Shown: positions 18,511 to 28,046 of the stretch, one piece after another | Position numbering within the stretch: the stretch's first letter is position 1 | How the letters are laid out: each line of letters begins with the position of its first letter | Source: Flavobacteriaceae bacterium GF1 | Lineage (GTDB): Bacteria; Bacteroidota; Bacteroidia; Flavobacteriales; Flavobacteriaceae | Reading direction: 5' to 3' | Length of the DNA: 64,000 nt | Assembly: GCA_009797885.1 (NCBI GenBank) | Contig: WNKP01000016.1 | Coordinates: 53,797-117,796 of the forward strand | Position numbers and translations under genes: made by a program | The notes under the pieces: model-generated | Told to the model about the DNA's origin: nothing | What the model saw: only the letters and a program-made list of their open reading frames with translations | The model's database searches: none

Positions 18511-21500
18511 ATGAGCAAGTCAGTATTGCAGAAAATAGTCCAGCCCAAAAAATCGACAATAACCAAATCCTCCAAGCATAAATACCCCGGTAAACCTGTT
18601 GCCATGGATGGAAATTCGGCGGCGATCATGTGCGAACGTGAATCCACGGATGCCGCTGGAGCCTATCCCATCACCCCATCGACCCAGATGGGGGAATTTT
18701 GGGCCGATGCCGCTGCCAAGGGACATTTGAATATTTCGGACAAACCTTTGATATTCATTGAACCAGAAGGTGAGCATGCGGCGGCGGCAGTAACTGCTGG
18801 CTTGTCGATGACCGGTTTACGTGCATCCAACTTTTCATCCGGCCAGGGCATCGCTTATATGCACGAATCACTCTATGCAGCCGTCGGAAAACGCCTGACC
18901 TATGTTTTAAATATTGGCTCACGGGCTATGACCAAATCGACCTTAAACGTACATGCAGGGCATGATGATTACCATGCTGTGGACGACACTGGTTTTTTCC
19001 AAATGTTTGCGAAAAAAGCACAGCACGTTGCCGACCTCAATATTATTGCGCATCGCATTGCGGAATTGGCACTTACCCCCGGTATTATTGCCCAGGACGG
19101 TTTTTTGACAACGCATTTGATCGAATCATTTCTCCTACCAGAGCGCGAATTGATCAAAGAATATTTGGGAAGACCTGATGATATCATCGAAACGCCAACA
19201 CCTGCCCAACGTATTATTTACGGTGAAACACGTCGTCGCATTCCGGAGTTGTGGGATGTCGATAACCCTGTAATGGCCGGTATTGTACAGAACCAGGATT
19301 CCTACATGCAGAGCGTGGCCGCGCAACGCCCATTTTTCTTCGACCATATCCAGGAATTGACAGACAGGGCATTTGAAGAATATTATCAGCTTACGGGCAG
19401 GCGTTATCAACGTGTGATGACCTACAGGGCGGACGACGCCGACTACCTGATTTTAGGTCAGGGAAGCTTAGTGCCCAGTGCAGAGGTTGTTGTGGATTAC
19501 CTGAGGGAAACGCGGGGAATAAAAGTAGGGGTGGTGGACCTGGTGATGTTCCGTCCCTTCCCCGCAGATTTACTCGGAAAAATAGTAAAAGGCAAAAAAG
19601 CGGTTACCATATTGGAACGTCTGGATCAACCCCTGGCCGTCGATTCCCCGATCACTCGGGAAATCCGGTCCGTTTTGAACAAATGTGTCGAAAATGGCAT
19701 CAACAAAAAACAGCATCCCTATCCTGAATTGACTTCGTATACCCTATCCGATATGCCTGCTATTTATTCAGGTTCATTTGGTCTGGGAAGTCGCGACTTG
19801 CAACCGGAAGGGATTATCGGAGCCGTGGAAAATATGTTACCGGATGGAAAACACAAAAAAAAGTTTTATCTGTCCATCGATTTTATCCGAGAGACCCCAC
19901 ACTCCCCAAAACAAAAGGCCTATCAGGAAACCATAGTGGAATCCTATCCGCACGTTAAGGATTTGTCCATTAGAGGTTCGGAAAACCCAAACCTCATGCC
20001 AAAGGATGCCATTACCGTCCGTTTCCACTCCGTTGGGGGTTGGGGAGCGATAACCACGGGTAAAAATATGGCGATGACCCTGTATGAGTTACTGGGGTAT
20101 CACATTAAAGCGAATCCAAAATACGGTTCGGAAAAAAAAGGACAACCAACCACCTACTATCTCGCAGCAGCTCCCGAACCCATTCGAGTCAATTGCGAAT
20201 ACTTCTTTGTCGACGTTGTTTTATCTCCCGACCCCAATGTATTTAAACATACCAACGCACTGGCGGGACTAAAAAAAGGAGGCAGTTTCATCATTCAAAG
20301 CGATAAAAAAACACCGGATGAGGTATGGGCCGAGATTCCCGAACGCTATCAGAAAGTAATTATCGATAAGGAGATTTCCTTATTTTATATCGATGGGTTT
20401 AAAATTGCCAGAGAGGAAGCCACCGATCCCGAATTGCAGTTACGCATGCAGGGAATTGCCTTTCAGGGCGCCTTTTTCTCAGCCTCCCCCCTTCTGGAAA
20501 AATCCGGATTATCAGACGAAAAATTGTTAAAAGCGATAGAAGACCAATTACAGCAAAAATTTGGTTCCAAGGGGCAACGCGTTGTTGATGATAATATGCG
20601 TGTGGTAAAACGTGGCTTTGACGAAGTGCATGAAATTACCAATAAGGTATTGGGTGCTGGACACCAGGACAAGGTGGGCAGTAATGGTCAGGCCGTCCCT
20701 GCCATTCCAAGCATGATGAAAAGAATTCCACAGAGTGAGTCACAGCTAAGTGACATCCATCGTTTTTGGGAACAAACCGGTAATTTCTATTTAAGGGGCA
20801 TGGGAAATGATAACCTTACCGACCCCTTTATAGGCCTGAGTGTAATGCCGGCCGTTTCATCGGTATTCCGCGATATGACGGGAATACGCTTTGAACACCC
20901 GGAATGGGTTCCAAACAACTGTACGGCCTGCGGTGACTGTTACACCGTTTGTCCGGATACAGCTATACCCGGACTTGTCAGTGAGGTATCCGACGTTTTC
21001 GATACCATTGTAAAACGCGTTAAAAGGAATCACGGAAAACTTGAGCATTTGCCCAGGGCCGTCCGTAAAATGGAAGGACATGTGAGGCAACTGTTTGCTG
21101 CTTCAAAAAATGGGGCAACGGTCAATGATTTTATTCAGAATGCCATTGACATGACCATTGATGCGTACGATGGTGGTAGCGAACTGGCCAAGGAATTTGA
21201 TTGGTTCAAAGAAGAATTGGGTGAATTTAACTTCGCCTTGACCAGACCCTATTTTGATTTGCACGAGAAAAAGCAGGAAAACAGTGGAGGTTTATTCAGC
21301 ATCACCATTAATCCAAATACCTGTAAAGGTTGTATGGAATGTGTTGCGGTATGTAACGATGAAGCGCTAATTACGGTACCACAGACCGAAGGTTCCATTG
21401 CCAAACTCAATAAAGAGTGGGATTTGTGGATGGACCTACCAAATACACCGGAAAAATTCAATCGTGTCGATGACCTTGAAGAGAAAATCGGCCCCTTGGA

Positions 21501-23469
21501 AACCATTTTATTGAATAAGGATGCGTATCTGAATTTTGCCAGTGGTGATGGGGCCTGTTTGGGTTGCTCCGAGAAATCCGTGGTGCATTTGTTCATTGCC
21601 ACGGTTGAGTCGCTCATGCAGCCACGTATTGAAAAACATATGGCATATCTAGAGGAACTAACGGACAAACTGGAAAAACACATTCAGGTAAAGTTGATGA
21701 ACCGTGTGGATTTGACCGATTCGGATACCATGTCCAGAATTGTTTCGGAAATGCAGCACTCCGATCTAACCATGGCGGAAATTACCCGAAGGTTGGAATC
21801 TGAACATGGAGGGGAACCCATTGATCAGGAATGGCTCCGCAATGTAACCCAACTCTTGGCCAAATTGAAGAAACTGAAATGGAAGTATACCAATGGTACC
21901 ACAGGTAAAGGGCGCTCCAATATGGGAATGCTCAACTCCACGGGATGTACTTCCGTTTGGGGCAGTACCTGGCCTTTTAACCCGTATCCATTCCCATGGG
22001 CCAACCATCTGTTCCAGGATTCCCCCTCTATGGCCATGGGGGTTTTTGAAGGGCATATGTCCAAGATGGCCGAGGGCTTTAAAGCCATACGCATGGCCGA
22101 ATTGGAGCTTGAGGGAAAATACGATGCAGCGGAACATGATGAATTCTTTACCTATTTCACCTGGCAACAGTTTACCGATGAAGAATGGTTGCTTTGCCCC
22201 CCTGTGGTAGCACTTGGTGGGGACGGTGCCATGTATGATATCGGTTTCCAAAACCTCTCGCGTTTGATGGCCTCGGGAAAACCCATTAAGGTGATAATCG
22301 TGGATACCCAGGTATACTCCAATACAGGAGGTCAGGCCTGTACTTCCGGATTTATTGGTCAGGTTTCGGATATGGCCGAATACGGAAAGGTATGGAAGGG
22401 AAAAAGTGAACCCAGAAAGGAAATCGGTCTTATTGCCATGGCACATAGAAATACCTATGTCCTGCAAGCAACACTGGCCAATACGAGCCAAATGATCGAA
22501 GGTTTTATCGATGGTTTAATGACCAAGCGGCCGGCTCTTTTTAATCTCTATACTACCTGTCAACCGGAACACGGTGTGGGAGACGATATGGGTGTGCATC
22601 AAGCAAAGCTTGCCGTAGAATCAAGGGCATACCCCATATTCAAATACAATCCAGATCATGGAATAAAAGCGAAGGAAGCCTTTGACCTGTCCGGCAATCC
22701 GGCCATGGACCGGCTATGGCCAACCTATGGCTTGAAATATCTTGAATATGGACAGGAACGTACCATGGAATTGCCCATGACCTTTGCGGACTTTGCCCTG
22801 ACGGAAGCCCGATTTAGAAAACACTTTAGAAAAGTTCCCCGTAGTGCCTGGAATGAAAATATGGTACTCCTGGCAGATTTCTTGGAATTGGAGGAAAGCG
22901 AGCGGGAAGATAAGTTCCCTTATATCTGGGCCGTGGACAGAAATCAAAAACTCAATCGCGTATTGGTAGCGAAACCAATTGTGGAGTCTTGTGAAGAACG
23001 ACGGGACTTCTGGTTGATGTTGCGCGACCTCGCCAGAGTGGAAGTGGAAAAACCCCAGGAAGAGGATCTGGAAGGTAGAATACGAAGCGAAGTGGTGGGC
23101 AATATTGCCCAAGGTCTGATGCAACTTGCCGGTGGCAATGGGGAACATATTGTGCAAATGGCCATGGGACAACCTGCCCCAACCGATGTGATGGTCGAGG
23201 AAGCAGCACCAAAAGGGGACTATTTGGCCCCATGGTTGGAAACGGAGGAATGTACCTCATGTGACGAGTGCATAAAGCTCAACCCGAATATTTTCGCTTA
23301 CAACGAAAACAACAAGGCGTACATCAAAAATGCGAAGGCAGGACCTTATGAAGACCTGGTAAAAGCGGCCGAAAAATGTACCGCAGGTGTCATTCATCCA
23401 GGATTGCCCGCCGAACGATCGGCAAAGGACATTGAAAAATGGATAAGTCGAGCTGAAAAGTTCAATTAA
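18511..23469 (+). CDS. nifJ: Giant pyruvate:ferredoxin oxidoreductase with C-terminal ferredoxin
   Basis: The 1652-residue enzyme would oxidise pyruvate (or another 2-oxoacid) with coenzyme A to acyl-CoA and CO2, reducing ferredoxin. Domains in order: pyrimidine-binding alpha domain (about 30-270; AYPITPSTQMGEFWAD), transketolase-like domain (about 300-390), gamma domain (FHSVGGWGAITTGKN, about 500-730), ferredoxin motifs CTACGDCYTVCP (about 807) and CKGCMECVAVC (about 937), TPP domain with CLGCSEKS (about 1018) and GDGAMYDIGFQN to YSNTGGQACTSG (about 1238-1278), then an extra ferredoxin-like tail CTSCDECIKLN (about 1580). Usual single-chain enzymes have about 1170-1230 residues. The extra length lies between the two cluster motifs, inside the TPP domain and at the C-terminus. 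RnfC starts 15 bases downstream. Confidence 0.9.
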   Translation: MSKSVLQKIVQPKKSTITKSSKHKYPGKPVAMDGNSAAIMCERESTDAAGAYPITPSTQMGEFWADAAAKGHLNISDKPLIFIEPEGEHAAAAVTAGLSMTGLRASNFSSGQGIAYMHESLYAAVGKRLTYVLNIGSRAMTKSTLNVHAGHDDYHAVDDTGFFQMFAKKAQHVADLNIIAHRIAELALTPGIIAQDGFLTTHLIESFLLPERELIKEYLGRPDDIIETPTPAQRIIYGETRRRIPELWDVDNPVMAGIVQNQDSYMQSVAAQRPFFFDHIQELTDRAFEEYYQLTGRRYQRVMTYRADDADYLILGQGSLVPSAEVVVDYLRETRGIKVGVVDLVMFRPFPADLLGKIVKGKKAVTILERLDQPLAVDSPITREIRSVLNKCVENGINKKQHPYPELTSYTLSDMPAIYSGSFGLGSRDLQPEGIIGAVENMLPDGKHKKKFYLSIDFIRETPHSPKQKAYQETIVESYPHVKDLSIRGSENPNLMPKDAITVRFHSVGGWGAITTGKNMAMTLYELLGYHIKANPKYGSEKKGQPTTYYLAAAPEPIRVNCEYFFVDVVLSPDPNVFKHTNALAGLKKGGSFIIQSDKKTPDEVWAEIPERYQKVIIDKEISLFYIDGFKIAREEATDPELQLRMQGIAFQGAFFSASPLLEKSGLSDEKLLKAIEDQLQQKFGSKGQRVVDDNMRVVKRGFDEVHEITNKVLGAGHQDKVGSNGQAVPAIPSMMKRIPQSESQLSDIHRFWEQTGNFYLRGMGNDNLTDPFIGLSVMPAVSSVFRDMTGIRFEHPEWVPNNCTACGDCYTVCPDTAIPGLVSEVSDVFDTIVKRVKRNHGKLEHLPRAVRKMEGHVRQLFAASKNGATVNDFIQNAIDMTIDAYDGGSELAKEFDWFKEELGEFNFALTRPYFDLHEKKQENSGGLFSITINPNTCKGCMECVAVCNDEALITVPQTEGSIAKLNKEWDLWMDLPNTPEKFNRVDDLEEKIGPLETILLNKDAYLNFASGDGACLGCSEKSVVHLFIATVESLMQPRIEKHMAYLEELTDKLEKHIQVKLMNRVDLTDSDTMSRIVSEMQHSDLTMAEITRRLESEHGGEPIDQEWLRNVTQLLAKLKKLKWKYTNGTTGKGRSNMGMLNSTGCTSVWGSTWPFNPYPFPWANHLFQDSPSMAMGVFEGHMSKMAEGFKAIRMAELELEGKYDAAEHDEFFTYFTWQQFTDEEWLLCPPVVALGGDGAMYDIGFQNLSRLMASGKPIKVIIVDTQVYSNTGGQACTSGFIGQVSDMAEYGKVWKGKSEPRKEIGLIAMAHRNTYVLQATLANTSQMIEGFIDGLMTKRPALFNLYTTCQPEHGVGDDMGVHQAKLAVESRAYPIFKYNPDHGIKAKEAFDLSGNPAMDRLWPTYGLKYLEYGQERTMELPMTFADFALTEARFRKHFRKVPRSAWNENMVLLADFLELEESEREDKFPYIWAVDRNQKLNRVLVAKPIVESCEERRDFWLMLRDLARVEVEKPQEEDLEGRIRSEVVGNIAQGLMQLAGGNGEHIVQMAMGQPAPTDVMVEEAAPKGDYLAPWLETEECTSCDECIKLNPNIFAYNENNKAYIKNAKAGPYEDLVKAAEKCTAGVIHPGLPAERSAKDIEKWISRAEKFN

Positions 23470-23484
23470 TGTACAGAGGGCATT

Positions 23485-24843
23485 ATGGGATTTCTCAACT
23501 TTCATAAGGATACGTTCAAACACGGTATTCACCCCCCGGAAAGCAAGGATGAAACCAATGCCCTTCCCATCCGGCAATTTCCCTTTGCTCCCGTCATTAT
23601 TCTGCCCATGGCACAACACATCGGCGCACCGTCCGAAATTATTGTTCGCGAAGGGCAGCAAGTACACAGAGGGGAACTGTTGGCCAAGGCGGGCGGTTAT
23701 GTTTCCGTACCCATGCACGCTCCGGTTTCCGGGATTATTCGAAAAATTGGAAATGTCCCGACCATCTCCGGTAAAATGTCCCCCGGTATTTTCCTCGAGG
23801 CATTTCCCTCCTCAACCCAAGAAGTGCTCGAAGGAAAACCGATCGATCCAAATACGGCCACTCCAGAAGAAATTCTGCAGGGAATTCAAGATGCCGGAAT
23901 CGTAGGGCTGGGTGGAGCGGCATTTCCTACCCATGTAAAGTTGAAAATTCCGGAAGGGAAAAAATGTGAAACCTTAATTCTAAATGGAATTGAATGCGAG
24001 CCCTATTTGACGACCGACCATCGTGTGATGTTGGAACAGGAAAAGGATATTTTTAAGGGGATTCACTATTTATTGAAAGCTACCGGAGCCCAAAACGCCA
24101 TCATCGGTATAGAAGCAAACAAACAAGATGCCGCCGATCACTTGGCAAAGCACCTTCCAAAAGAATTACCGTTGTCCATAAAGGTGCTTCCCGTAAAATA
24201 CCCACAGGGCGCAGAGAAAATGTTGATCACCTCCCTCCTTCAAAAAGAAGTTCCGTCAAAAAGCTTTCCCATTGAAGTAGGCGTGGTTGTCGTGAATGTG
24301 GCGACTGCGGCAGAGATTGGACGATTACTGCCCCATGGCCGCGGCATCCAGGAACGCGTAATCACCATTACCGGGCCCGGTGTCAAAAAGAAAGGAAATT
24401 ACCTGATTCCAGTAGGTACACCCTTGCGTTTTGTATTGGAACACGTGGGTGTGGAAGAAGAAATTAGCGAGGTGTATATGGGTGGACCGATGATGGGCGT
24501 TGCGGTTTCCAATCTTGATATCTCCATTGTAAAGGGTACTTCGGGCATTTTGGTATTTACTAGGAAAGATGTGAATCAATCGTCTAAAATATATCCCTGT
24601 ATCAAATGTGGCGCCTGTGTGGATGCCTGTCCGATTTTATTAAATCCATCCAAGCTAGGTATCCTGGCAAAATTTGAGGCGTATGATGAAATGGCTTCGG
24701 ATTATCATTTGATGGATTGTTTTGAGTGCGGATCCTGTACCTATGTATGCCCATCGCATATTCCATTGGTGCAGTACTTCCGTTTGGCCAAAAGAGTGGT
24801 CCGAAAGCGGGAAGCCGAAAAAAAAGTGGAAAGCCATGCTTAA
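23485..24843 (+). CDS. rnfC: Rnf complex subunit C
   Basis: The 452-residue protein has an N-terminal biotin-like region (GIHPPESKDET; APVSGIIRKIG), a NADH-binding Rossmann-type core (GGAAFPTHVKL; NGIECEPYLTTDHR) and two [4Fe-4S] motifs near the C-terminus, CIKCGACVDACP and CFECGSCTYVCP. RnfC is the membrane-peripheral subunit that exchanges electrons with NAD. It starts 15 bases after the oxidoreductase gene and overlaps rnfD by 8 bases. Confidence 0.96.
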   Translation: MGFLNFHKDTFKHGIHPPESKDETNALPIRQFPFAPVIILPMAQHIGAPSEIIVREGQQVHRGELLAKAGGYVSVPMHAPVSGIIRKIGNVPTISGKMSPGIFLEAFPSSTQEVLEGKPIDPNTATPEEILQGIQDAGIVGLGGAAFPTHVKLKIPEGKKCETLILNGIECEPYLTTDHRVMLEQEKDIFKGIHYLLKATGAQNAIIGIEANKQDAADHLAKHLPKELPLSIKVLPVKYPQGAEKMLITSLLQKEVPSKSFPIEVGVVVVNVATAAEIGRLLPHGRGIQERVITITGPGVKKKGNYLIPVGTPLRFVLEHVGVEEEISEVYMGGPMMGVAVSNLDISIVKGTSGILVFTRKDVNQSSKIYPCIKCGACVDACPILLNPSKLGILAKFEAYDEMASDYHLMDCFECGSCTYVCPSHIPLVQYFRLAKRVVRKREAEKKVESHA

Positions 24844-25855
24844 AAAAACCTTGGATATCAGCTCATCGCCCCACATCTATAAGGGGCGAAGTACGGATGA
24901 CATCATGAAAAATGTGGTTTGGGCGTTGCTACCCGTAGTTTTTTTCGCCAGTTATTCCTTTGGGTTGAACGCACTATTGGTCATTTTTACGGCTACACTC
25001 GCCTGCGTATTGACGGAGCATTTGCTGTGTAAACTTTCAAAAAAGGAAACCACCGTCAATGACTATTCTGCTGTAATCACCGGTTTATTACTGGGTCTTA
25101 CCTTACCCCCCAGCTTTCCATTATGGATGGCCTTTGTAGGTGGCGTAATTGGTATTGCCCTGGGCAAATACATATTCGGTGGGTTGGGGTATAATGTATT
25201 CAACCCAGCGCTTGTGGCCCGTGCCGTATTACAAGCCGCCTTCCCGGTTGCCATTACCACCTGGCATCCCGCTTTTTTGCCCGATCGTTTTACCAACATT
25301 TCCAGATCAATTTTTACCTGGCCTTTTATGCAACCCCAGTTTGATGCCATTTCCGGGGCAACGCCACTATCAGCTTTTAAGTTTGATGGAATTACAGCTT
25401 CTACGGCAGAGTTGGCTTTTGGCCAGATCAGTGGCTCAACGGGCGAAACCTGTGCGGTCATCATTGCCTTGGGAGGTCTATATTTAATTGCCCGAAATAT
25501 GATGAGTTGGAGAATTCCGGTCGCTGTCCTATTGAGCGCATTTGTATTGAGTGGCGCCCTTTACCTCATGGATAGTGCGTTGTATCCTTCACCCTTCTTT
25601 ATGTTGTTTTCCGGCGGACTGATGCTCGGAGCAGTTTTTATGGCCACGGATATGGTGTCTTCCCCCATTACACCTGTCGGTTTGTGGATCTACGGAGGCA
25701 TTATAGGTATTTTGACCATTGTCATCCGCATTTGGAGTGGTTTACCGGAAGGTGTGATGTACTCTATTTTGTTGGCCAATGCGATTTCGCCCCATATCGA
25801 CACCCTTGTTAAACATCGAGTATATGGAACAACCAAAAAAATAAAAGCCACATGA
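24836..25855 (+). CDS. rnfD: Rnf complex subunit D (covalent FMN)
   Basis: The start at 24836 (MLKKTLDISSSPHIYKG) overlaps the end of rnfC; longer frames from 24722 run inside rnfC and are not credible. The product of about 339 residues has eight or more membrane helices and the flavin attachment motif SGATPLSAF, in which the Thr carries FMN. RnfD is part of the ion-translocating membrane core. Confidence 0.95.
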   Translation: MLKKTLDISSSPHIYKGRSTDDIMKNVVWALLPVVFFASYSFGLNALLVIFTATLACVLTEHLLCKLSKKETTVNDYSAVITGLLLGLTLPPSFPLWMAFVGGVIGIALGKYIFGGLGYNVFNPALVARAVLQAAFPVAITTWHPAFLPDRFTNISRSIFTWPFMQPQFDAISGATPLSAFKFDGITASTAELAFGQISGSTGETCAVIIALGGLYLIARNMMSWRIPVAVLLSAFVLSGALYLMDSALYPSPFFMLFSGGLMLGAVFMATDMVSSPITPVGLWIYGGIIGILTIVIRIWSGLPEGVMYSILLANAISPHIDTLVKHRVYGTTKKIKAT

Positions 25856-26565
25856 GCAACGCTGCCAACATAAAAATGCAAAAACCTTCAGGTAGCCTAA
25901 AAATGTTACGGGCGATGTTGGCCATTGGGATGATAAGTGCCCTGTTGATTGTAATGGCATTCGAATTGACGCTGCCACGCGTACAGCGATTAAAGGCCGA
26001 AGCTTTGGAAAAGGCCATTTTTAAAGTGCTGCCGGGAACTGTTCACACCGAAGCGTTCGGCATTGGTACAAACGGGACGTTGTTCAAAATAGAAAATGGG
26101 GAGAAACCTGAAATGACCTGTTATGCAGGATATGATAAAAACGAAAAACTTGTGGGATATGCGGTTGAAGCCTCGGGCCAAGGTTATGCGGACATCATTA
26201 GAATACTGTATGGCTACGACCCCAAAGCGCAAGTACTGATCGGATTTCAAGTTTTGGAAAGCAAGGAAACCCCAGGGCTCGGGGATAAAATTGAAAAAGA
26301 GCAGCGATTTCTTGACAATTTTAGGGCACTGGATGTAAGCCTGACCAACGAGGGAACCTTAAAGAACACGGTAATAACGGTAAAGCAAGGGGAGAAACAA
26401 AACCCCTGGGAAATAGATGGAATTACTGGAGCTACGATCACCTCCAGGGCCATTGGAACCATTATCGGTGCCAGTACAATGGAAGTAGTCCCCATTCTAT
26501 TTCATAATCCCGGCCAAAAGGACCAAACTGTGCCCAATCAAAAACCAATGGAAAGCAATGAGTAA
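25852..26565 (+). CDS. rnfG: Rnf complex subunit G (covalent FMN)
   Basis: The 237-residue protein has one N-terminal membrane helix (MLRAMLAIGMISALLIVMAF) and a periplasmic FMN-binding domain with the attachment motif GITGATITSRA. The start overlaps the rnfD stop (ATGA), indicating translational coupling. It passes electrons within the Rnf complex. Confidence 0.95.
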   Translation: MSNAANIKMQKPSGSLKMLRAMLAIGMISALLIVMAFELTLPRVQRLKAEALEKAIFKVLPGTVHTEAFGIGTNGTLFKIENGEKPEMTCYAGYDKNEKLVGYAVEASGQGYADIIRILYGYDPKAQVLIGFQVLESKETPGLGDKIEKEQRFLDNFRALDVSLTNEGTLKNTVITVKQGEKQNPWEIDGITGATITSRAIGTIIGASTMEVVPILFHNPGQKDQTVPNQKPMESNE

Positions 26566-27190
26566 GGAGAATTCCATATCAGGTCAAAAGGCCACTACCA
26601 CCGATGAATTCATCAAAGGATTGTGGCGGGACAATCCGGTATTTGTGCAGGTACTGGGTATGTGTCCGGTACTTGCCGTTTCAAATACAGCGGAAAATGC
26701 ACTTGCCATGGGTTTGGCCACGGCTTTTGTGCTATTAATGTCAAATATCCTGGTATCCCTACTTCGGAATTTTGTTCCCAAACAAGTGCGTATTGCCTCC
26801 TACATTCTCATCATCGCCACCTTTGTAACCGTTACTGATTATGCCATCCAGGCCATTAGTGTGGAGTTGTACAAAAGCTTGGGTGCCTTCATCTCGCTCA
26901 TTGTGGTAAACTGTTTGATCTTGAGTCGGGCGGAGGCATTTGCATCAAAAAATACGGTCTGGAAATCCATTCTCGATGCCCTGGGGATGGGGGTGGGATT
27001 TACGTTCGCCCTCTTTTGCCTGGGAGCCGTAAGGGAAATTCTTGGGAATGGATCAATTTTCAATTTCGTCATTTTTCCCGAAGGCTTTCAGAATTGGATT
27101 GTCATGATATTGCCGGCTGGTGGTTTTTTTACCCTTGCCGCCTGGCTACTTATAATTAATAAAATACAAACGCGAAAAGCAAAAACATGA
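26558..27190 (+). CDS. rnfE: Rnf complex subunit E
   Basis: The 210-residue integral membrane protein has about six helices and the family signature NPVFVQVLGMCPVLAVS near residue 25, including the cysteine that helps hold the intramembrane iron centre with RnfA. It overlaps rnfG by 8 bases and rnfA by 4 bases. Confidence 0.94.
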   Translation: MSKENSISGQKATTTDEFIKGLWRDNPVFVQVLGMCPVLAVSNTAENALAMGLATAFVLLMSNILVSLLRNFVPKQVRIASYILIIATFVTVTDYAIQAISVELYKSLGAFISLIVVNCLILSRAEAFASKNTVWKSILDALGMGVGFTFALFCLGAVREILGNGSIFNFVIFPEGFQNWIVMILPAGGFFTLAAWLLIINKIQTRKAKT

Positions 27191-27771
27191 ATACGGAGTC
27201 GTTAGGAACCATATTTCTCAATGCCTGTCTGGTCAACAACTTTGTTTTGGCTTATTTCCTCGGAATTTGTCCTTTTTTGGGCGTGTCGGGAAAGATAGGG
27301 ACCGCCTCTAGAATGGGCGGTGCCGTTATGTTTGTGATGTTGATCAGCTCAATGTGTGCCTATGGTATTCACGCTGGTTTGGTGGCTATCAATGCCCCCT
27401 ACCTTCAATTGATCAGTTATATTGTTGTGATTGCCTCTACCGTGCAGTTGGTCGAGATGTTCATCAAGAAAATGAGCCCAACATTATTTCGGTCCTTGGG
27501 GATTTTTCTCCCATTGATCACTACGAATTGTGCCATATTGGGAGTGGCATTATTTCAGACGAATAAAGGATATGGATTTTTGGAAAGTGTGGTATATGCC
27601 CTCGGAGCAGGGGCAGGTTTTACCATAGCACTGTTATTGATTGCCGGCCTAAGGGAACAATTGGACTTTGCCGATGTACCCAAAATTTCAAAGGGAACGG
27701 CATTGACCCTGTTTATCGCAGGTATTTTATCGCTCTGTTTTATGGGCTTTGCAGGTTTGGGGGCCCAATAA
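27187..27771 (+). CDS. rnfA: Rnf complex subunit A
   Basis: The 194-residue membrane protein is homologous to RnfE in inverted topology, with NNFVLAYFLGICPFLGVSG near the N-terminus and LGIFLPLITTNCAILG in the middle, the two cysteine regions expected for the intramembrane iron centre. The start overlaps the rnfE stop (ATGA). The order C-D-G-E-A matches the Acetobacterium type of operon, not the proteobacterial A-B-C-D-G-E order. Confidence 0.95.
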   Translation: MNTESLGTIFLNACLVNNFVLAYFLGICPFLGVSGKIGTASRMGGAVMFVMLISSMCAYGIHAGLVAINAPYLQLISYIVVIASTVQLVEMFIKKMSPTLFRSLGIFLPLITTNCAILGVALFQTNKGYGFLESVVYALGAGAGFTIALLLIAGLREQLDFADVPKISKGTALTLFIAGILSLCFMGFAGLGAQ

Positions 27772-27782
27772 GGAAAAAGAAT

Positions 27783-28004
27783 ATGATTCGATCACTTGTC
27801 ATAGGAATTGGTTTAATGCTAGGTTTGGTACTGCTATGGACAGTAGTGCAAACCTTGTGGAAAAAAGCGTTTCGGGAGGAATACCTGGAGGAGGACGTAT
27901 TGGCCGGCCGAAGGAGTTGCTCAAATTGTGGTTGTACCACCATTTGTAAGCAAAAGAAAGAACAAAGCAAGATTGGAAAAGTCTTGAATGCAGATACCAA
28001 TTGA
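27783..28004 (+). CDS. Small cysteine-rich membrane protein in rnf operon
   Basis: The 73-residue product has one N-terminal membrane helix (LVIGIGLMLGLVLLWTVVQT, about 5-24), a charged linker and a cysteine cluster SCSNCGCTTIC (C-x2-C-x-C-x3-C, about 46-54), then a lysine-rich tail. It lies 11 bases after rnfA. The layout, a membrane anchor plus cysteine cluster next to the genes of a membrane iron-flavin complex, is like that of NqrM, the small maturation factor for the Na+-NQR iron centre, but the cysteine spacing is not one I recognise. A role in iron delivery to the RnfA/E centre is inference. Confidence 0.8.
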   Translation: MIRSLVIGIGLMLGLVLLWTVVQTLWKKAFREEYLEEDVLAGRRSCSNCGCTTICKQKKEQSKIGKVLNADTN

Positions 28005-28046
28005 GTATTGATTACAAAAAAAGATAAAACGAATAAAATAGTAACC

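Noticed and set aside
21766..22491. 241-codon minus-strand frame inside the oxidoreductase gene
   Set aside because: It lies fully within conserved TPP-domain coding sequence and has no recognisable feature.
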